NCBI RefSeq assembly: GCF_023544465.1
Contig: NZ_JALPVL010000018.1
Span: forward strand, 1-64,000
DNA: 64,000 nt
Source of the DNA: Paractinoplanes maris
GTDB lineage: Bacteria; Actinomycetota; Actinomycetes; Mycobacteriales; Micromonosporaceae
Reading direction: 5' to 3'
A program made the translations under genes and the position numbers. Each line of letters begins with the position of its first letter. Within the stretch, counting starts at the first letter, position 1. Below, piece by piece: positions 8,945-17,971 of this stretch. The notes under the pieces are model-generated. The model had not been told where the DNA came from. It worked only from the letters and a program-made list of their open reading frames with translations, and did no database searches.

Positions 8945-9115
8945 CCGGCGACCACGAGAAGCGGCCCAGCCACGACCGGCGACCACAAGAAGCGGCCCGG
9001 CCACGACCGGCGACCAGAGGAGAAGCGGCCCGGCCACGACCGGCGGACAAGAGAAGCGGCCAACAACCACCGCGCCAGAAGAAGCGGCTCAGCAACGACC
9101 GGCGACCATGACAAG
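8943..9115. repeat. degenerate 31-33 bp tandem repeat
   Basis: Starting at the FUSC stop codon there are four good copies (8943-8973, 8974-9004, 9005-9037, 9038-9070) and one or two decayed ones up to about 9115. The core of each is GACCGGCGACCA followed by GAAGCGGCCC and GCCAC. The unit length is not a multiple of three in the first copies, so it is not protein repeat coding sequence. Confidence 0.85.
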
Positions 9116-9197
9116 CGTGGAAGTCAACCGATCACAGCGGCCGGCCACCAGCCGTCCGGGCAACGACGGGCGGGCAAGACGGCGCGAAGCTGTCCGG

Positions 9198-9881
9198 TCA
9201 CAGCGGTTCGAGGTGGGTGCGCAGGCTGAGCAGGGCTCGCTTGACCCGGTCGAAGTCGGCGGGCTGCAGGCCGGCCCCGTCGCCGCCGTACATGAAAGTC
9301 AGGAAGACGCCGACCAGCGCGCCGGTCAGGGCGCGGGCGCCCTCGTCGCCGGAGGGCACGCCGAGGCGTTCGGCGATCACGCCGGCCAGGATGTCGACCG
9401 CCGCCACGGTCTGTTGCATCTGGCGGGCGCGCAGGTCGGGCACCGTACGGAAAAGCTCCTGCCGCTGCCGCTCGCTGGCCCATTCGTCCTCGGTGAGCCG
9501 CTCGAAGACCTCGCGCATGCCGGCCAGGACGGCCTCGATCACCGGGGTCGACGCCGGCTGGGCCCGGATCGCCGCCGCGATCAGCGGGTCGTAGTCGTCG
9601 ATCAGCACGACGTCTTCCTTGGTCGGGAAGTAGCGGAAGAACGTGCTCGGCGAGACGTCGGCCGCTTCGGCGATCTGCTCGACGGTTGTCGGCGCGAACC
9701 CCTGCTCGGTGAACAGCCGCATCGCCGCGTCCCGGATCGCCACCCGCGTCCTGGCCTTCTTCCGCTCGCGCAAGCCACCCGCCGAACCCTCACCGGCCCG
9801 CGTGCCGCCCGGCAACCGCGAACCGGACGGCGAGCGTGAATCGGACGGCGAGCGCGATCCGGCGGACACCTCGGAGGTCAT
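9198..9881 (-). CDS. TetR family regulator of the adjacent MFS exporter
   Basis: A 227-residue regulator. After a ~37-residue Ser/Gly/Arg-rich N-terminal extension comes the helix-turn-helix (about residues 40-90), including RDAAMRLFTEQGFAPTTVEQ and SPSTFFRYFPTKEDV. The rest resembles the MftR/acyl-ligand type C-terminal domain. Its ATG overlaps the stop of the exporter gene by four bases (ATGA, 9878-9881), so the two are translationally coupled. It probably represses the shared promoter upstream of the exporter. The N-terminal extension arises from an 18-base near-repeat in the DNA around 9815-9860. Confidence 0.88.
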   Translation of the reverse strand: MTSEVSAGSRSPSDSRSPSGSRLPGGTRAGEGSAGGLRERKKARTRVAIRDAAMRLFTEQGFAPTTVEQIAEAADVSPSTFFRYFPTKEDVVLIDDYDPLIAAAIRAQPASTPVIEAVLAGMREVFERLTEDEWASERQRQELFRTVPDLRARQMQQTVAAVDILAGVIAERLGVPSGDEGARALTGALVGVFLTFMYGGDGAGLQPADFDRVKRALLSLRTHLEPL

Positions 9882-11362
9882 ACGAGTGATTCTGCCAGCA
9901 CCTCCGGCCGCGGCTCGGCGGCGCGCTTCGGCATGAGGGCGAGGGCGAGCACCACCCCCACCGCGGCCAGCGCCCCGGCCACCAGCAAGGACCTTTCCAT
10001 CCCGTACGCGAAAGCCTCTCGCACCGAGGCCAGCAGACCGTCGTCCCCCAGCTGCCGGGCCACCGCCACGCCCGAGGTCACGCTGTCGGCGGCGACGGCC
10101 GGCACACGCTCCCGGTACGCCGAGTTGAGCACCGTCCCCAGCACGGCCACCCCGATGGCCCCGCCGACCTGGCGCATGGCCTGCAGCAACGCGTTCCCGA
10201 CGCCGCTGCTCTCCGGGGTCAGCGCGCCCAGCGCCGCGTTCAAGGCGGGCGGCAGGGTCAGCCCGAGCCCGACCCCGGTGACCGTGATCCAGACCGCGAT
10301 GTAGCCGTAGCCCGTGCTCGCCGTGGTCTGCGCGCCCAGCAGCGACGCCACCGCGATCAGCGTCAGCCCACCCGCGATCACCAGCCGCGACCCGAGGCGC
10401 CGGGACAGCTTCTCGGCCGCCCGCGCACCCACGATGAGCCCGCCGATCACCGGCAGCAGCCGCAACCCCGAGCCGAACGCGTCGTGCCCGCCGACCGCCG
10501 AGAACAGTTGCGGAAGCGAGAACAGCAGCCCGAGCATCGCGAAGCTGGCCACCGTGGCCAGCACGGCCCCGCCGGTGAAGGCCCGGTTGCCGAAGAGCGC
10601 GAGGTCGACCAGCGGGTGCGCCGCGCGGCGCTGCCAGAGCACGAAGACCGTCAGCAGCACGATCCCGGCCACCACGGTGACCAGCGACCGGGTGTCGGTC
10701 CAGCCCCGATCGCCGGCCTCGATGATCCCGTAGGTGAGAGCGATCAGCCCGGCCGTCGAGAGCACCATGCCGGGAACGTCGAGACGCGAGCGGGCGCCGC
10801 GCGACTCGGGCAGCCACAGGGTCAGCGCGGCCACGCCGGCGATCACGACCGGCACATTGATCAGGAAGACCGAGCCCCACCAGAAGTTGTCGAGCAGCCA
10901 GCCGCCGAGCAGCGGGCCGAGCGGGATGCCGAGTGCACTCGCGGTCACCCAGATCGACATGGCCCGGGACCGCTCCCCGGCCGGGAAGAGCACGGTGAGC
11001 ACGGCCCCGGAGAGCGGCATGATCACCGCGGCGCCGAGGCCGAGCACCGCGCGGGCGGCGATGAGCTGGCCCGACGTCTGCGCGTAGGCACACGCGACGG
11101 ACGCCGCCCCGAAGATCAGCAGGGCACCGATCAGCATGCGTTTGCGGCCGGCGCGGTCGCCGAGCAGGCCGGCCGGCAACAGGGCCGCGGCCAGCACGAG
11201 CAGGTAGGCGGTGGTGAACCACTGCAGGTCACCGGTGGTGGCGTCGAGGTCGCGGGCCAGCGTGGGCAGGGCGACGCTCAGCACAGTGGTGTCGAGGGCG
11301 ACTGCGAGCGTGCTCAGGGCGAGCGCGGCCAGCGCGTACCAACGCGAAGTGGAAGTCAACAT
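9878..11362 (-). CDS. MFS drug exporter, DHA2 (EmrB/QacA) family
   Basis: A 494-residue proton-driven exporter with about 14 predicted membrane segments. Family marks include LDTTVLSVALPTLARDL in helix 1, the loop motif GLLGDRAGRKRML between helices 2 and 3, and the motif C-like SALGIPLGPLLGGWL. It likely exports a hydrophobic drug or a metabolite. It is the first gene of a two-gene unit with the TetR gene. The promoter region upstream contains a direct repeat that may be the operator. Confidence 0.9.
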   Translation of the reverse strand: MLTSTSRWYALAALALSTLAVALDTTVLSVALPTLARDLDATTGDLQWFTTAYLLVLAAALLPAGLLGDRAGRKRMLIGALLIFGAASVACAYAQTSGQLIAARAVLGLGAAVIMPLSGAVLTVLFPAGERSRAMSIWVTASALGIPLGPLLGGWLLDNFWWGSVFLINVPVVIAGVAALTLWLPESRGARSRLDVPGMVLSTAGLIALTYGIIEAGDRGWTDTRSLVTVVAGIVLLTVFVLWQRRAAHPLVDLALFGNRAFTGGAVLATVASFAMLGLLFSLPQLFSAVGGHDAFGSGLRLLPVIGGLIVGARAAEKLSRRLGSRLVIAGGLTLIAVASLLGAQTTASTGYGYIAVWITVTGVGLGLTLPPALNAALGALTPESSGVGNALLQAMRQVGGAIGVAVLGTVLNSAYRERVPAVAADSVTSGVAVARQLGDDGLLASVREAFAYGMERSLLVAGALAAVGVVLALALMPKRAAEPRPEVLAESLV

Positions 11363-11368
11363 GTTTTG

Positions 11369-11399
11369 ATAGTAGCTGTCATTTGCTAGTCACTGTCAA
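11369..11399 (-). promoter_or_regulatory. putative promoter/operator of the MFS-tetR operon
   Basis: Reading the minus strand, TTGACA (11394-11399) and TACTAT (11369-11374) can serve as -35 and -10 boxes, with a rather long 19-base spacer. On the plus strand two 12-base direct repeats, TAGTAGCTGTCA (11370-11381) and TAGTCACTGTCA (11387-11398), lie exactly across these boxes with a 17-base period. They are candidate TetR binding sites. Confidence 0.5.
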
Positions 11400-11415
11400 C
11401 GCCTAAACTGGCGAT

Positions 11416-12273
11416 GTGATCGAACGCCTAGGACTGCCGGGCCTCGCCGACGTGCACACGCACTTCCTCCCGCCGCGTATGCAGCGCCGCGTCTGGGAGC
11501 ACTTCGACCAGGCGGGCCCGCTGATCGGGCGCCCGTGGCCGATCACCTATCGCGGCGAGGAGCACGAGCGGGTCGCGACCCTGCGGGGGCTCGGGGTGAC
11601 GATGTTCAGCGCTTTGGCGTACGCGCATCGCCCGCAGATGGCGGCCGACCTCAACGACTGGACGCTCGGCTTCGCCGCGCGCACGCCCGGCTGCCTGCCC
11701 AGTGCCACGTTCTTCCCCGAGGCGGGCGTGGAGGCGTACGCGAAGCTGGCTCTTGACCGGGGGGCACGGATCTGGAAGCTGCACCTGCAGGTCGGCGGTT
11801 TCGACCCGCGCCTGCCCGCGCTCGAACCCGTCTGGGGACTGCTGGCCGAGGCGGGCACTCCGGTGGTGGTGCACGCCGGTTCGGGTCCGGTCGCCGCCGG
11901 CTTCACCGGTCCCGGGCCGATCGGTGAGGTGCTGGCCCGCCACCCGGGCCTCGGCGTGATCATCGCCCATGCCGGCGCCCCCGAGTACGAGGGCTTCCTG
12001 GAGCTGGCCGAGCGCTACCGGGACGTCCGGCTCGACACCACGATGGCCTTCACCGACTTCTTCGAGGAGATGGCGCCGTTCCCGCCGGCCCTGCGCCCGC
12101 GGCTGCGCGAGCTGGGCTTGGGCGGCAAGGTGCTGCTGGGCAGCGACTTTCCCAACATTCCGTATCGGTACGAGCACCAGCTGGAGTCACTGGACCGCCT
12201 GGAGCTCGGCGACGACTGGCTCCGGGCTGTCTGCTGGACGAATGCGCAGGCCCTGTTCGCGCCGCGCGGGTGA
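11416..12273 (+). CDS. amidohydrolase family metal-dependent hydrolase
   Basis: A 285-residue TIM-barrel hydrolase of the Amidohydro_2 type. The metal-binding HxH is in LADVHTHFLPP near the N-terminus; further ligands are likely in VVVHAG, IIAHAG and the late LLGSDFPNIPY. Relatives include 2-amino-3-carboxymuconate-semialdehyde decarboxylase-like and lactone-hydrolysing enzymes; I cannot choose a substrate. The GTG start is only 53 bases from the divergent exporter start and has no clear ribosome site. TAAACT at 11404 would suit a leaderless promoter, so the gene may share control with the exporter. Confidence 0.8.
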   Translation: MIERLGLPGLADVHTHFLPPRMQRRVWEHFDQAGPLIGRPWPITYRGEEHERVATLRGLGVTMFSALAYAHRPQMAADLNDWTLGFAARTPGCLPSATFFPEAGVEAYAKLALDRGARIWKLHLQVGGFDPRLPALEPVWGLLAEAGTPVVVHAGSGPVAAGFTGPGPIGEVLARHPGLGVIIAHAGAPEYEGFLELAERYRDVRLDTTMAFTDFFEEMAPFPPALRPRLRELGLGGKVLLGSDFPNIPYRYEHQLESLDRLELGDDWLRAVCWTNAQALFAPRG

Positions 12274-12348
12274 AGATGCGCCGAAGGGGTGCGCCGACAT
12301 GCCACGATCATGTAGGCAGTCGCCCGGCCCGGGAAGGGAGCCGATCTG

Positions 12349-12504
12349 ATGAAGAAGGCCATCGGCTGGATCGTGCTCATCCTGATCATCTTCTATATCG
12401 GCACGAACCCCGGACCGGCGGCGGAGATCGCGCAGGGCATCGGCGACGGCTTCGCCGAGGTGTTCCGCAACATCGGTGTCTTCCTGCGTGAATTGTCTGA
12501 TTAG
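12349..12504 (+). CDS. small membrane protein, 51 residues
   Basis: A short gene with an AAGGGAG ribosome site about 8 bases before the ATG. The product starts MKKAIGWIVLILIIFYIG, a single membrane segment, and continues as an amphipathic helix-like tail rich in Gly, Ala and Phe. I do not recognise a named family. It ends 16 bases before the EVE-domain gene on the same strand, so the two may be co-transcribed. Confidence 0.7.
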   Translation: MKKAIGWIVLILIIFYIGTNPGPAAEIAQGIGDGFAEVFRNIGVFLRELSD

Positions 12505-12520
12505 CCGCCACACTGAAGAC

Positions 12521-12892
12521 ATGGCGTTCTGGCTCCTGCAGCACAACCCGGCGCGCGGCGCCTGCGGCAGCGGCGACTGGGCGGTCCGCCGTTACCGCGA
12601 GCTGATCACGGCCGGGGACGGCATCGGGCTCTGGCTCAGCGGCCGGGACGGCGGCGTGGCGGCCGTCGGCACGATCACCGGGATACCCCGCGACGGCGTC
12701 ATCACCGTCAACTTCGCCCGGTCGTTCCCCGGCCACGCGATCCGGCGGGACGTTCTGCGGGCCGACGCGCGTTTCCGCGACGCTCTGGTGCTCCGCATGC
12801 CCGGCGGCAGCAACCCGTTCCCGCTCACGCCGGTGCAGTGGCAGGCCATCGTGGAGCGTGTGCCGCCCACCGAGCGCGACCCGGCGTCATGA
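12521..12892 (+). CDS. EVE (PUA-like) domain protein
   Basis: A 123-residue protein that is one EVE domain. The start MAFWLLQHNPARG, the segment RRYRELITAGDGIGLWLSG and the GTITGIPRDG strand follow the family pattern. EVE domains bind modified bases in nucleic acids and occur in defence proteins and in RNA or nucleotide metabolism. The stop overlaps the start of the PfkB kinase gene (ATGA, 12889-12892), so the two proteins are probably made in concert. Only a weak ribosome site (GAAG) precedes the ATG. Confidence 0.72.
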   Translation: MAFWLLQHNPARGACGSGDWAVRRYRELITAGDGIGLWLSGRDGGVAAVGTITGIPRDGVITVNFARSFPGHAIRRDVLRADARFRDALVLRMPGGSNPFPLTPVQWQAIVERVPPTERDPAS

Positions 12893-13689
12893 TCCTCTGC
12901 GTCGGACTGGCCACCGTCGACCTCGTCTACCGGGTCGATCGGATCCCCGGCGCGGACGAGAAGGCCCAGGCCACGTCGTTCGAGGTGGCGGCGGGCGGAC
13001 CGGCGGCCAACGCCGCGGTCACCGCGGCCGCGCTGGGCGCGCCGGTCACATTGGTCACGGCGATCGGCTCGCATCCGCTGGGTGCGCTCATCCGGTCCGA
13101 TCTCGAGGACCATGGCGTACGGGTCCTCGACGCGGCCGCCTCGTCCGGCGCCCCGCCGCCGGTGTCGAGCATCGTGGTGGCGGCCGACCAGCGCACGATC
13201 ATCAGCCGCAACGCCGGGGAGCAGCAGTTCGCCGTCCCGCCGGAAGGACTGCCGGACGCGGCCGTGACGCTGGTCGACGGGCATCATCCGGTGCTCGCCG
13301 TGGCCGCCGCCCGCGCCGCGCGACGCCTGGTGGTGGACGCGGGCACGTGGCGGCCGGTTTTCGCCGACCTGCTGCCGCACGCCGAGGTGGTGGCCTGCTC
13401 AGCCGCGTTCCGCCCGCCGACCGGCGTCGTCGAGGCCCCGCACGTGGTCGTGACCCACGGGCCCGGCCCGGTGACCTGGACGGTCGCCGGCGTCACGCGA
13501 TCGATCCCGGTGCCCCCGGTCGAGGCCGTCGACACCGCGGGCGCCGGCGATGCGTTCCACGGCGCGCTGGCGCACGCGCTGGCGAGCGGATCCACCATGG
13601 AGGACGCTCTGACCGACGCCGTCCGGGTGGCCGGGGTGCGCGTGCGGCACCCCGGCCCCCGTCAGTGGCTTCGCTCGCTCTCGCCCTAG
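12889..13689 (+). CDS. PfkB family carbohydrate/nucleoside kinase
   Basis: A 266-residue kinase of the ribokinase fold. The first PfkB signature is seen in VAAGGPAANAAVTAAALGAP and the second, with the catalytic Asp, in EAVDTAGAGDAFHGALAHAL. It is shorter than most ribokinases (about 300 residues). Substrates of the family range from sugars to nucleosides. Coupling to an EVE-domain gene makes a modified nucleoside a fair guess, but this is inference. Its stop codon interlocks with that of the convergent htpG gene (CTAG, 13686-13689). Confidence 0.85.
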   Translation: MILCVGLATVDLVYRVDRIPGADEKAQATSFEVAAGGPAANAAVTAAALGAPVTLVTAIGSHPLGALIRSDLEDHGVRVLDAAASSGAPPPVSSIVVAADQRTIISRNAGEQQFAVPPEGLPDAAVTLVDGHHPVLAVAAARAARRLVVDAGTWRPVFADLLPHAEVVACSAAFRPPTGVVEAPHVVVTHGPGPVTWTVAGVTRSIPVPPVEAVDTAGAGDAFHGALAHALASGSTMEDALTDAVRVAGVRVRHPGPRQWLRSLSP

Positions 13690-15515
13690 ACCGTACGGGC
13701 GAGGCGGTCGGCGAGGATCTTGGCGAACCGGGCCGGGTCCTCCAGGTCGCCGCCCTCGGCCAGCAGGGCGGTGCCATAGAGCAGCTCGGCCGTCTCGGGC
13801 AGCGCGGTGTCGTCGGCGTGCTGCTCGAGCGCGGTGCGCAGACCGCCGACCAGCGGGTGGTTCGGGTTCAGCTCGAGGATCCGCTTGACCCGCGGGCCCT
13901 CCTGGCCCATCGCGCGATACATCTTCTCGAGCGCCGGCGTGATGTCGTCGGTGTCGCTGACCAGGCAGGCGGCCGAGGTGGTGAGGCGGTGCGACAGGCG
14001 GACGTCCTTGACCTGCTCGGTGAGCTGCTCCTTGAGGAAGGTGAGCAGCGGCGCGAAGTCACCCTCGGGCTCCGGCTCCTCTTTGTCCTTGGGCAGGTCG
14101 ACCGAGCCGCGCGCGATGGACTGGAACTTCTTGCCGTCGTAGTCGGGCACCGCCTCGACCCAGATCTCGTCGACCGGGTCGGTGAGCACCAGGACCTCGT
14201 ACCCCTGGGCCTGGAACGCCTCCATGTGGGGCGAGTTCTCCACCTGGGAGCGGCTGTCGCCGGTCAGGTAGTAGATCTCGTCCTGGCCCTCCTTCATCCG
14301 CTCGATGTAGGCGGCCAGCGTGGTCGGCTCGGTGCCCGCGGTGGAGCCGAACGTGGCGACGTCGAGGATGGCCTTCTGGTTGTCGGGGTCGTTGAGCAGA
14401 CCCTCCTTGAGCGCCCGGCCGAACTCGCGCCAGAACGTCGCGTACTTCTCGGGGTTGTTGTTGAGCAGGTCCTTGACCGTCGACAGCACCTTCTTGACCA
14501 GCCGGCGGCGGATCATCTGGATGTGCCGGTCCTGCTGCAGGATCTCGCGGGAGATGTTCAGCGACAGGTCGGCCGCGTCGACCACACCCTTGACGAAGCG
14601 CAGGTAGTCGGGGATCAGCTCGCGGCTGTCGTCCATGATGAAGACGCGCTTGACATAGAGCTGCAGGCCGCGGCGGGCATCACGCTGGAACAGGTCGTGC
14701 GGCGCGCGGGACGGCAGGAACAGCAGCGCCTCGTACTCGAAGGTGCCCTCGGCCCGCATGTTGATGATCTCGAGCGGCTCGGACCAGTCGTGGCTGATGT
14801 GCCGGTAGAACTCGTGGTACTCCTCGTCGGAGACCTCCGAGCGCGGCCGCGCCCACAGCGCCTTCATCGAGTTGAGCGTGTCGTCGCCCATCCGGATCGG
14901 GAAGGAGATGAAGTCCGAGTACTTCTTGACGATCTCGCGGATCTTCCAGTCGTCCGCGTAGTCGTAGAGCGCGTCCTCCTCGTCCTTGGGGCGCAGGTGG
15001 ACGGTGACGCTCGTGCCGATCGGCGCGTCCGGCTCGTCGTCGATCGTGAAGGTGCCCTCGCCGGTCGACTCCCACCGGGTGCCGTGCCCCTCGGTGCCGG
15101 CCTTGCGGGTCACCAGCGTGACGCGGTCGGCGACCATGAAGGTCGAATAGAAGCCGACGCCGAACTGGCCGATCAGCTCGGGGCTCTCCTTGGCCTCGCG
15201 CAGCTTGGTCAGCAGCTCGGCGGTGCCCGACTTGGCGATCGTGCCGATCAGCTCGACGACCTCGTCGCGGGTCATGCCGATGCCGTTGTCCCGGACGGTC
15301 AGCGTCCGGGCCTCGGTGTCGGCGGCCAGCTCGATGTGCAGGTCGGAGGCGTCGGCCTCGAGACCGTCCTGCAGCGTGGCCAGGCGCAACTTGTCGAGCG
15401 CGTCCGAGGCGTTCGAGATCAGCTCGCGCAGGAAGATGTCCTTGTTCGAATAGATCGAGTGGACCATCAACTGCAGCAGCTGCCGGGCCTCGGCCTGGAA
15501 CTCCAACGTCTCCAT
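13686..15515 (-). CDS. htpG: molecular chaperone HtpG (Hsp90)
   Basis: A 609-residue ATP-dependent cytosolic chaperone. The N-terminal GHKL ATPase domain contains ELISNASDALDKLR, the DNGIGMT motif and GQFGVGFYSTFMVADRV. The middle and C-terminal domains follow in normal order (SNISRE equivalent LNISREILQQ near residue 320). The length is close to E. coli HtpG (624). The ATG at 15515 has a GGGGAG site about 10 bases upstream. It is a single-gene unit lying between the convergent kinase gene and the terminator of gltA. Confidence 0.96.
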   Translation of the reverse strand: METLEFQAEARQLLQLMVHSIYSNKDIFLRELISNASDALDKLRLATLQDGLEADASDLHIELAADTEARTLTVRDNGIGMTRDEVVELIGTIAKSGTAELLTKLREAKESPELIGQFGVGFYSTFMVADRVTLVTRKAGTEGHGTRWESTGEGTFTIDDEPDAPIGTSVTVHLRPKDEEDALYDYADDWKIREIVKKYSDFISFPIRMGDDTLNSMKALWARPRSEVSDEEYHEFYRHISHDWSEPLEIINMRAEGTFEYEALLFLPSRAPHDLFQRDARRGLQLYVKRVFIMDDSRELIPDYLRFVKGVVDAADLSLNISREILQQDRHIQMIRRRLVKKVLSTVKDLLNNNPEKYATFWREFGRALKEGLLNDPDNQKAILDVATFGSTAGTEPTTLAAYIERMKEGQDEIYYLTGDSRSQVENSPHMEAFQAQGYEVLVLTDPVDEIWVEAVPDYDGKKFQSIARGSVDLPKDKEEPEPEGDFAPLLTFLKEQLTEQVKDVRLSHRLTTSAACLVSDTDDITPALEKMYRAMGQEGPRVKRILELNPNHPLVGGLRTALEQHADDTALPETAELLYGTALLAEGGDLEDPARFAKILADRLARTV

Positions 15516-15564
15516 CTGATTCTTACTCCCCTGAGATTTCGTGAACCCACTGCGATCGTATGAC

Positions 15565-15600
15565 GAACGCCCCGCCCGGCAGAGGCCGGACGGGGCGTTC
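15565..15600 (-). terminator. terminator downstream of gltA
   Basis: Arms 15565-15580 and 15585-15600 form a 16-base-pair stem with one mismatch and an AGAG loop. It begins 14 bases beyond the citrate synthase stop and is the obvious end of that transcript. No long U tract follows, as is common in GC-rich actinomycetes. Confidence 0.75.
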
Positions 15601-15614
15601 TTAGATCGTCAGTG

Positions 15615-16898
<1,284 letters not shown>

Positions 16899-17021
16899 GT
16901 ATTTCCCTCACTTCACCGGCAGATGTCCCACAAATTTTGTAGTTCACCGTAAACCCTCAACCTGAATGGGTCATCAGGCGGATCCCTGCTGAGGGATTGA
17001 TCACGAAGAGTGGCGGTCTTG

Positions 17022-17027
17022 TATAGA
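17022..17027 (+). promoter_or_regulatory. possible -10 box of the universal stress gene
   Basis: TATAGA (17022-17027) lies about 34 bases before the ATG. A weak TTGATC (16997-17002) stands 19 bases further up. The surrounding 16,899-17,060 gap is AT-richer than its neighbours and serves both divergent genes. Confidence 0.35.
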
Positions 17028-17060
17028 TAATGGTTGTAGTCAACGCGGAGGTGCGAGCCA

Positions 17061-17921
17061 ATGCTGAATCCGAGTCCGTCTCCCGTGCTCGTGGGGGTCA
17101 ACGGCACCTCCGCGGGCCTGGCCGCCGTCCGGCTGGCCGCCCGGGAGGCCGTGTCGCGTGATCGTGAACTCCGGATCGTGCACGCCTTCACCTGGTCGCT
17201 CCCCGGCCGGGGTCAGCACGCCGACCGGGCCCGGTCGGCCGCCACCCAGATCGTCGACGCGGCGGTCGCCACTGCCCAGCGTTCCACACCCGGCGTCAGG
17301 GTGCAGGGTCAACTCGTCGACGGGCTGCCCGACCAGGTGCTGCTGCGACTGAGCCGCACGGCTGAGCTTCTCGTGCTGGGCGACGACGACCTGGCGACCC
17401 TGCCCTGGCTGCCGTCGAGCTCGGTGCTGGTGCAGACGGTGGCCCGGGCCTGGTGCCCGGTGCTGGTGGCACGCGGCCCGCGACCCAAGGCCGGCCCGAT
17501 CCTGGCCGCGGTCGACGGGTCACGGTGCGCGCTGCTGGGCCTGCGCCAGGCGGCCGAGGAGGGCGCCCGGCGCAACGTCGCGGTGGTCGTGGCCCACGTG
17601 GTCGAGAGTCCCGGCCCGGCGGCCGAGGCGCAGGGCCGCGAGCTTCTGGAGCGGGCGGTCGCGGCCGTCCCCGAACTGACCGACTACCGGCTCCGGCTGC
17701 TCACCGGCGCACCGGCCACCGCCCTGGTGCGCGCGTCCGGACAGGCCCGGGTCACCGTGCTGGGACCGCGCGGCGTGCACGACGCGGGCCTGCTCGGCTC
17801 GGTGGCCCGCACGGTGCTGCGCCGGGCGGCCGGTCCCACGCTCTTCGCGCACGGCGGCAGCATTCCCGCCCAGCGGGTCCCGGCCGTGCCGTCCCGTCCG
17901 GGGAAGGCTCTCGCGCGATAA
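17061..17921 (+). CDS. universal stress protein with two UspA domains
   Basis: A 286-residue protein formed of two tandem Usp domains (about residues 5-140 and 148-270). Each starts with the typical strand: VLVGVNGTSAGLAAVRLAA and ILAAVDGSRCALLGLRQAA. The ATP-binding G-x2-G-x9-G(S/T) pattern is only approximate (LGPRGVHDAGLLGSV in the second domain), so nucleotide binding is uncertain. Tandem Usp proteins are common in actinobacteria and are induced by hypoxia or stationary phase. A strong GGAGGTG ribosome site precedes the ATG. Confidence 0.87.
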   Translation: MLNPSPSPVLVGVNGTSAGLAAVRLAAREAVSRDRELRIVHAFTWSLPGRGQHADRARSAATQIVDAAVATAQRSTPGVRVQGQLVDGLPDQVLLRLSRTAELLVLGDDDLATLPWLPSSSVLVQTVARAWCPVLVARGPRPKAGPILAAVDGSRCALLGLRQAAEEGARRNVAVVVAHVVESPGPAAEAQGRELLERAVAAVPELTDYRLRLLTGAPATALVRASGQARVTVLGPRGVHDAGLLGSVARTVLRRAAGPTLFAHGGSIPAQRVPAVPSRPGKALAR

Positions 17922-17971
17922 CCGCCGGATCGCCACTCAGCCGCTGACCGAACCATCCGAAACAACCAGTG

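Noticed and set aside
7283..9070. 595-codon minus-strand frame whose C-terminal-coding strand crosses the tandem repeats
   Set aside because: It is antisense to FUSC. The repeat part is out of phase between units, so the apparent protein repeats are accidental.
8943..9115. Possible CRISPR array
   Set aside because: Repeats are directly adjacent without unique spacers, are degenerate, and no cas genes are in the window.
12858..15563. 901-codon plus-strand frame over the kinase and htpG
   Set aside because: Both covered genes are secure on clear motifs. The frame is out of phase with the kinase and antisense to htpG.
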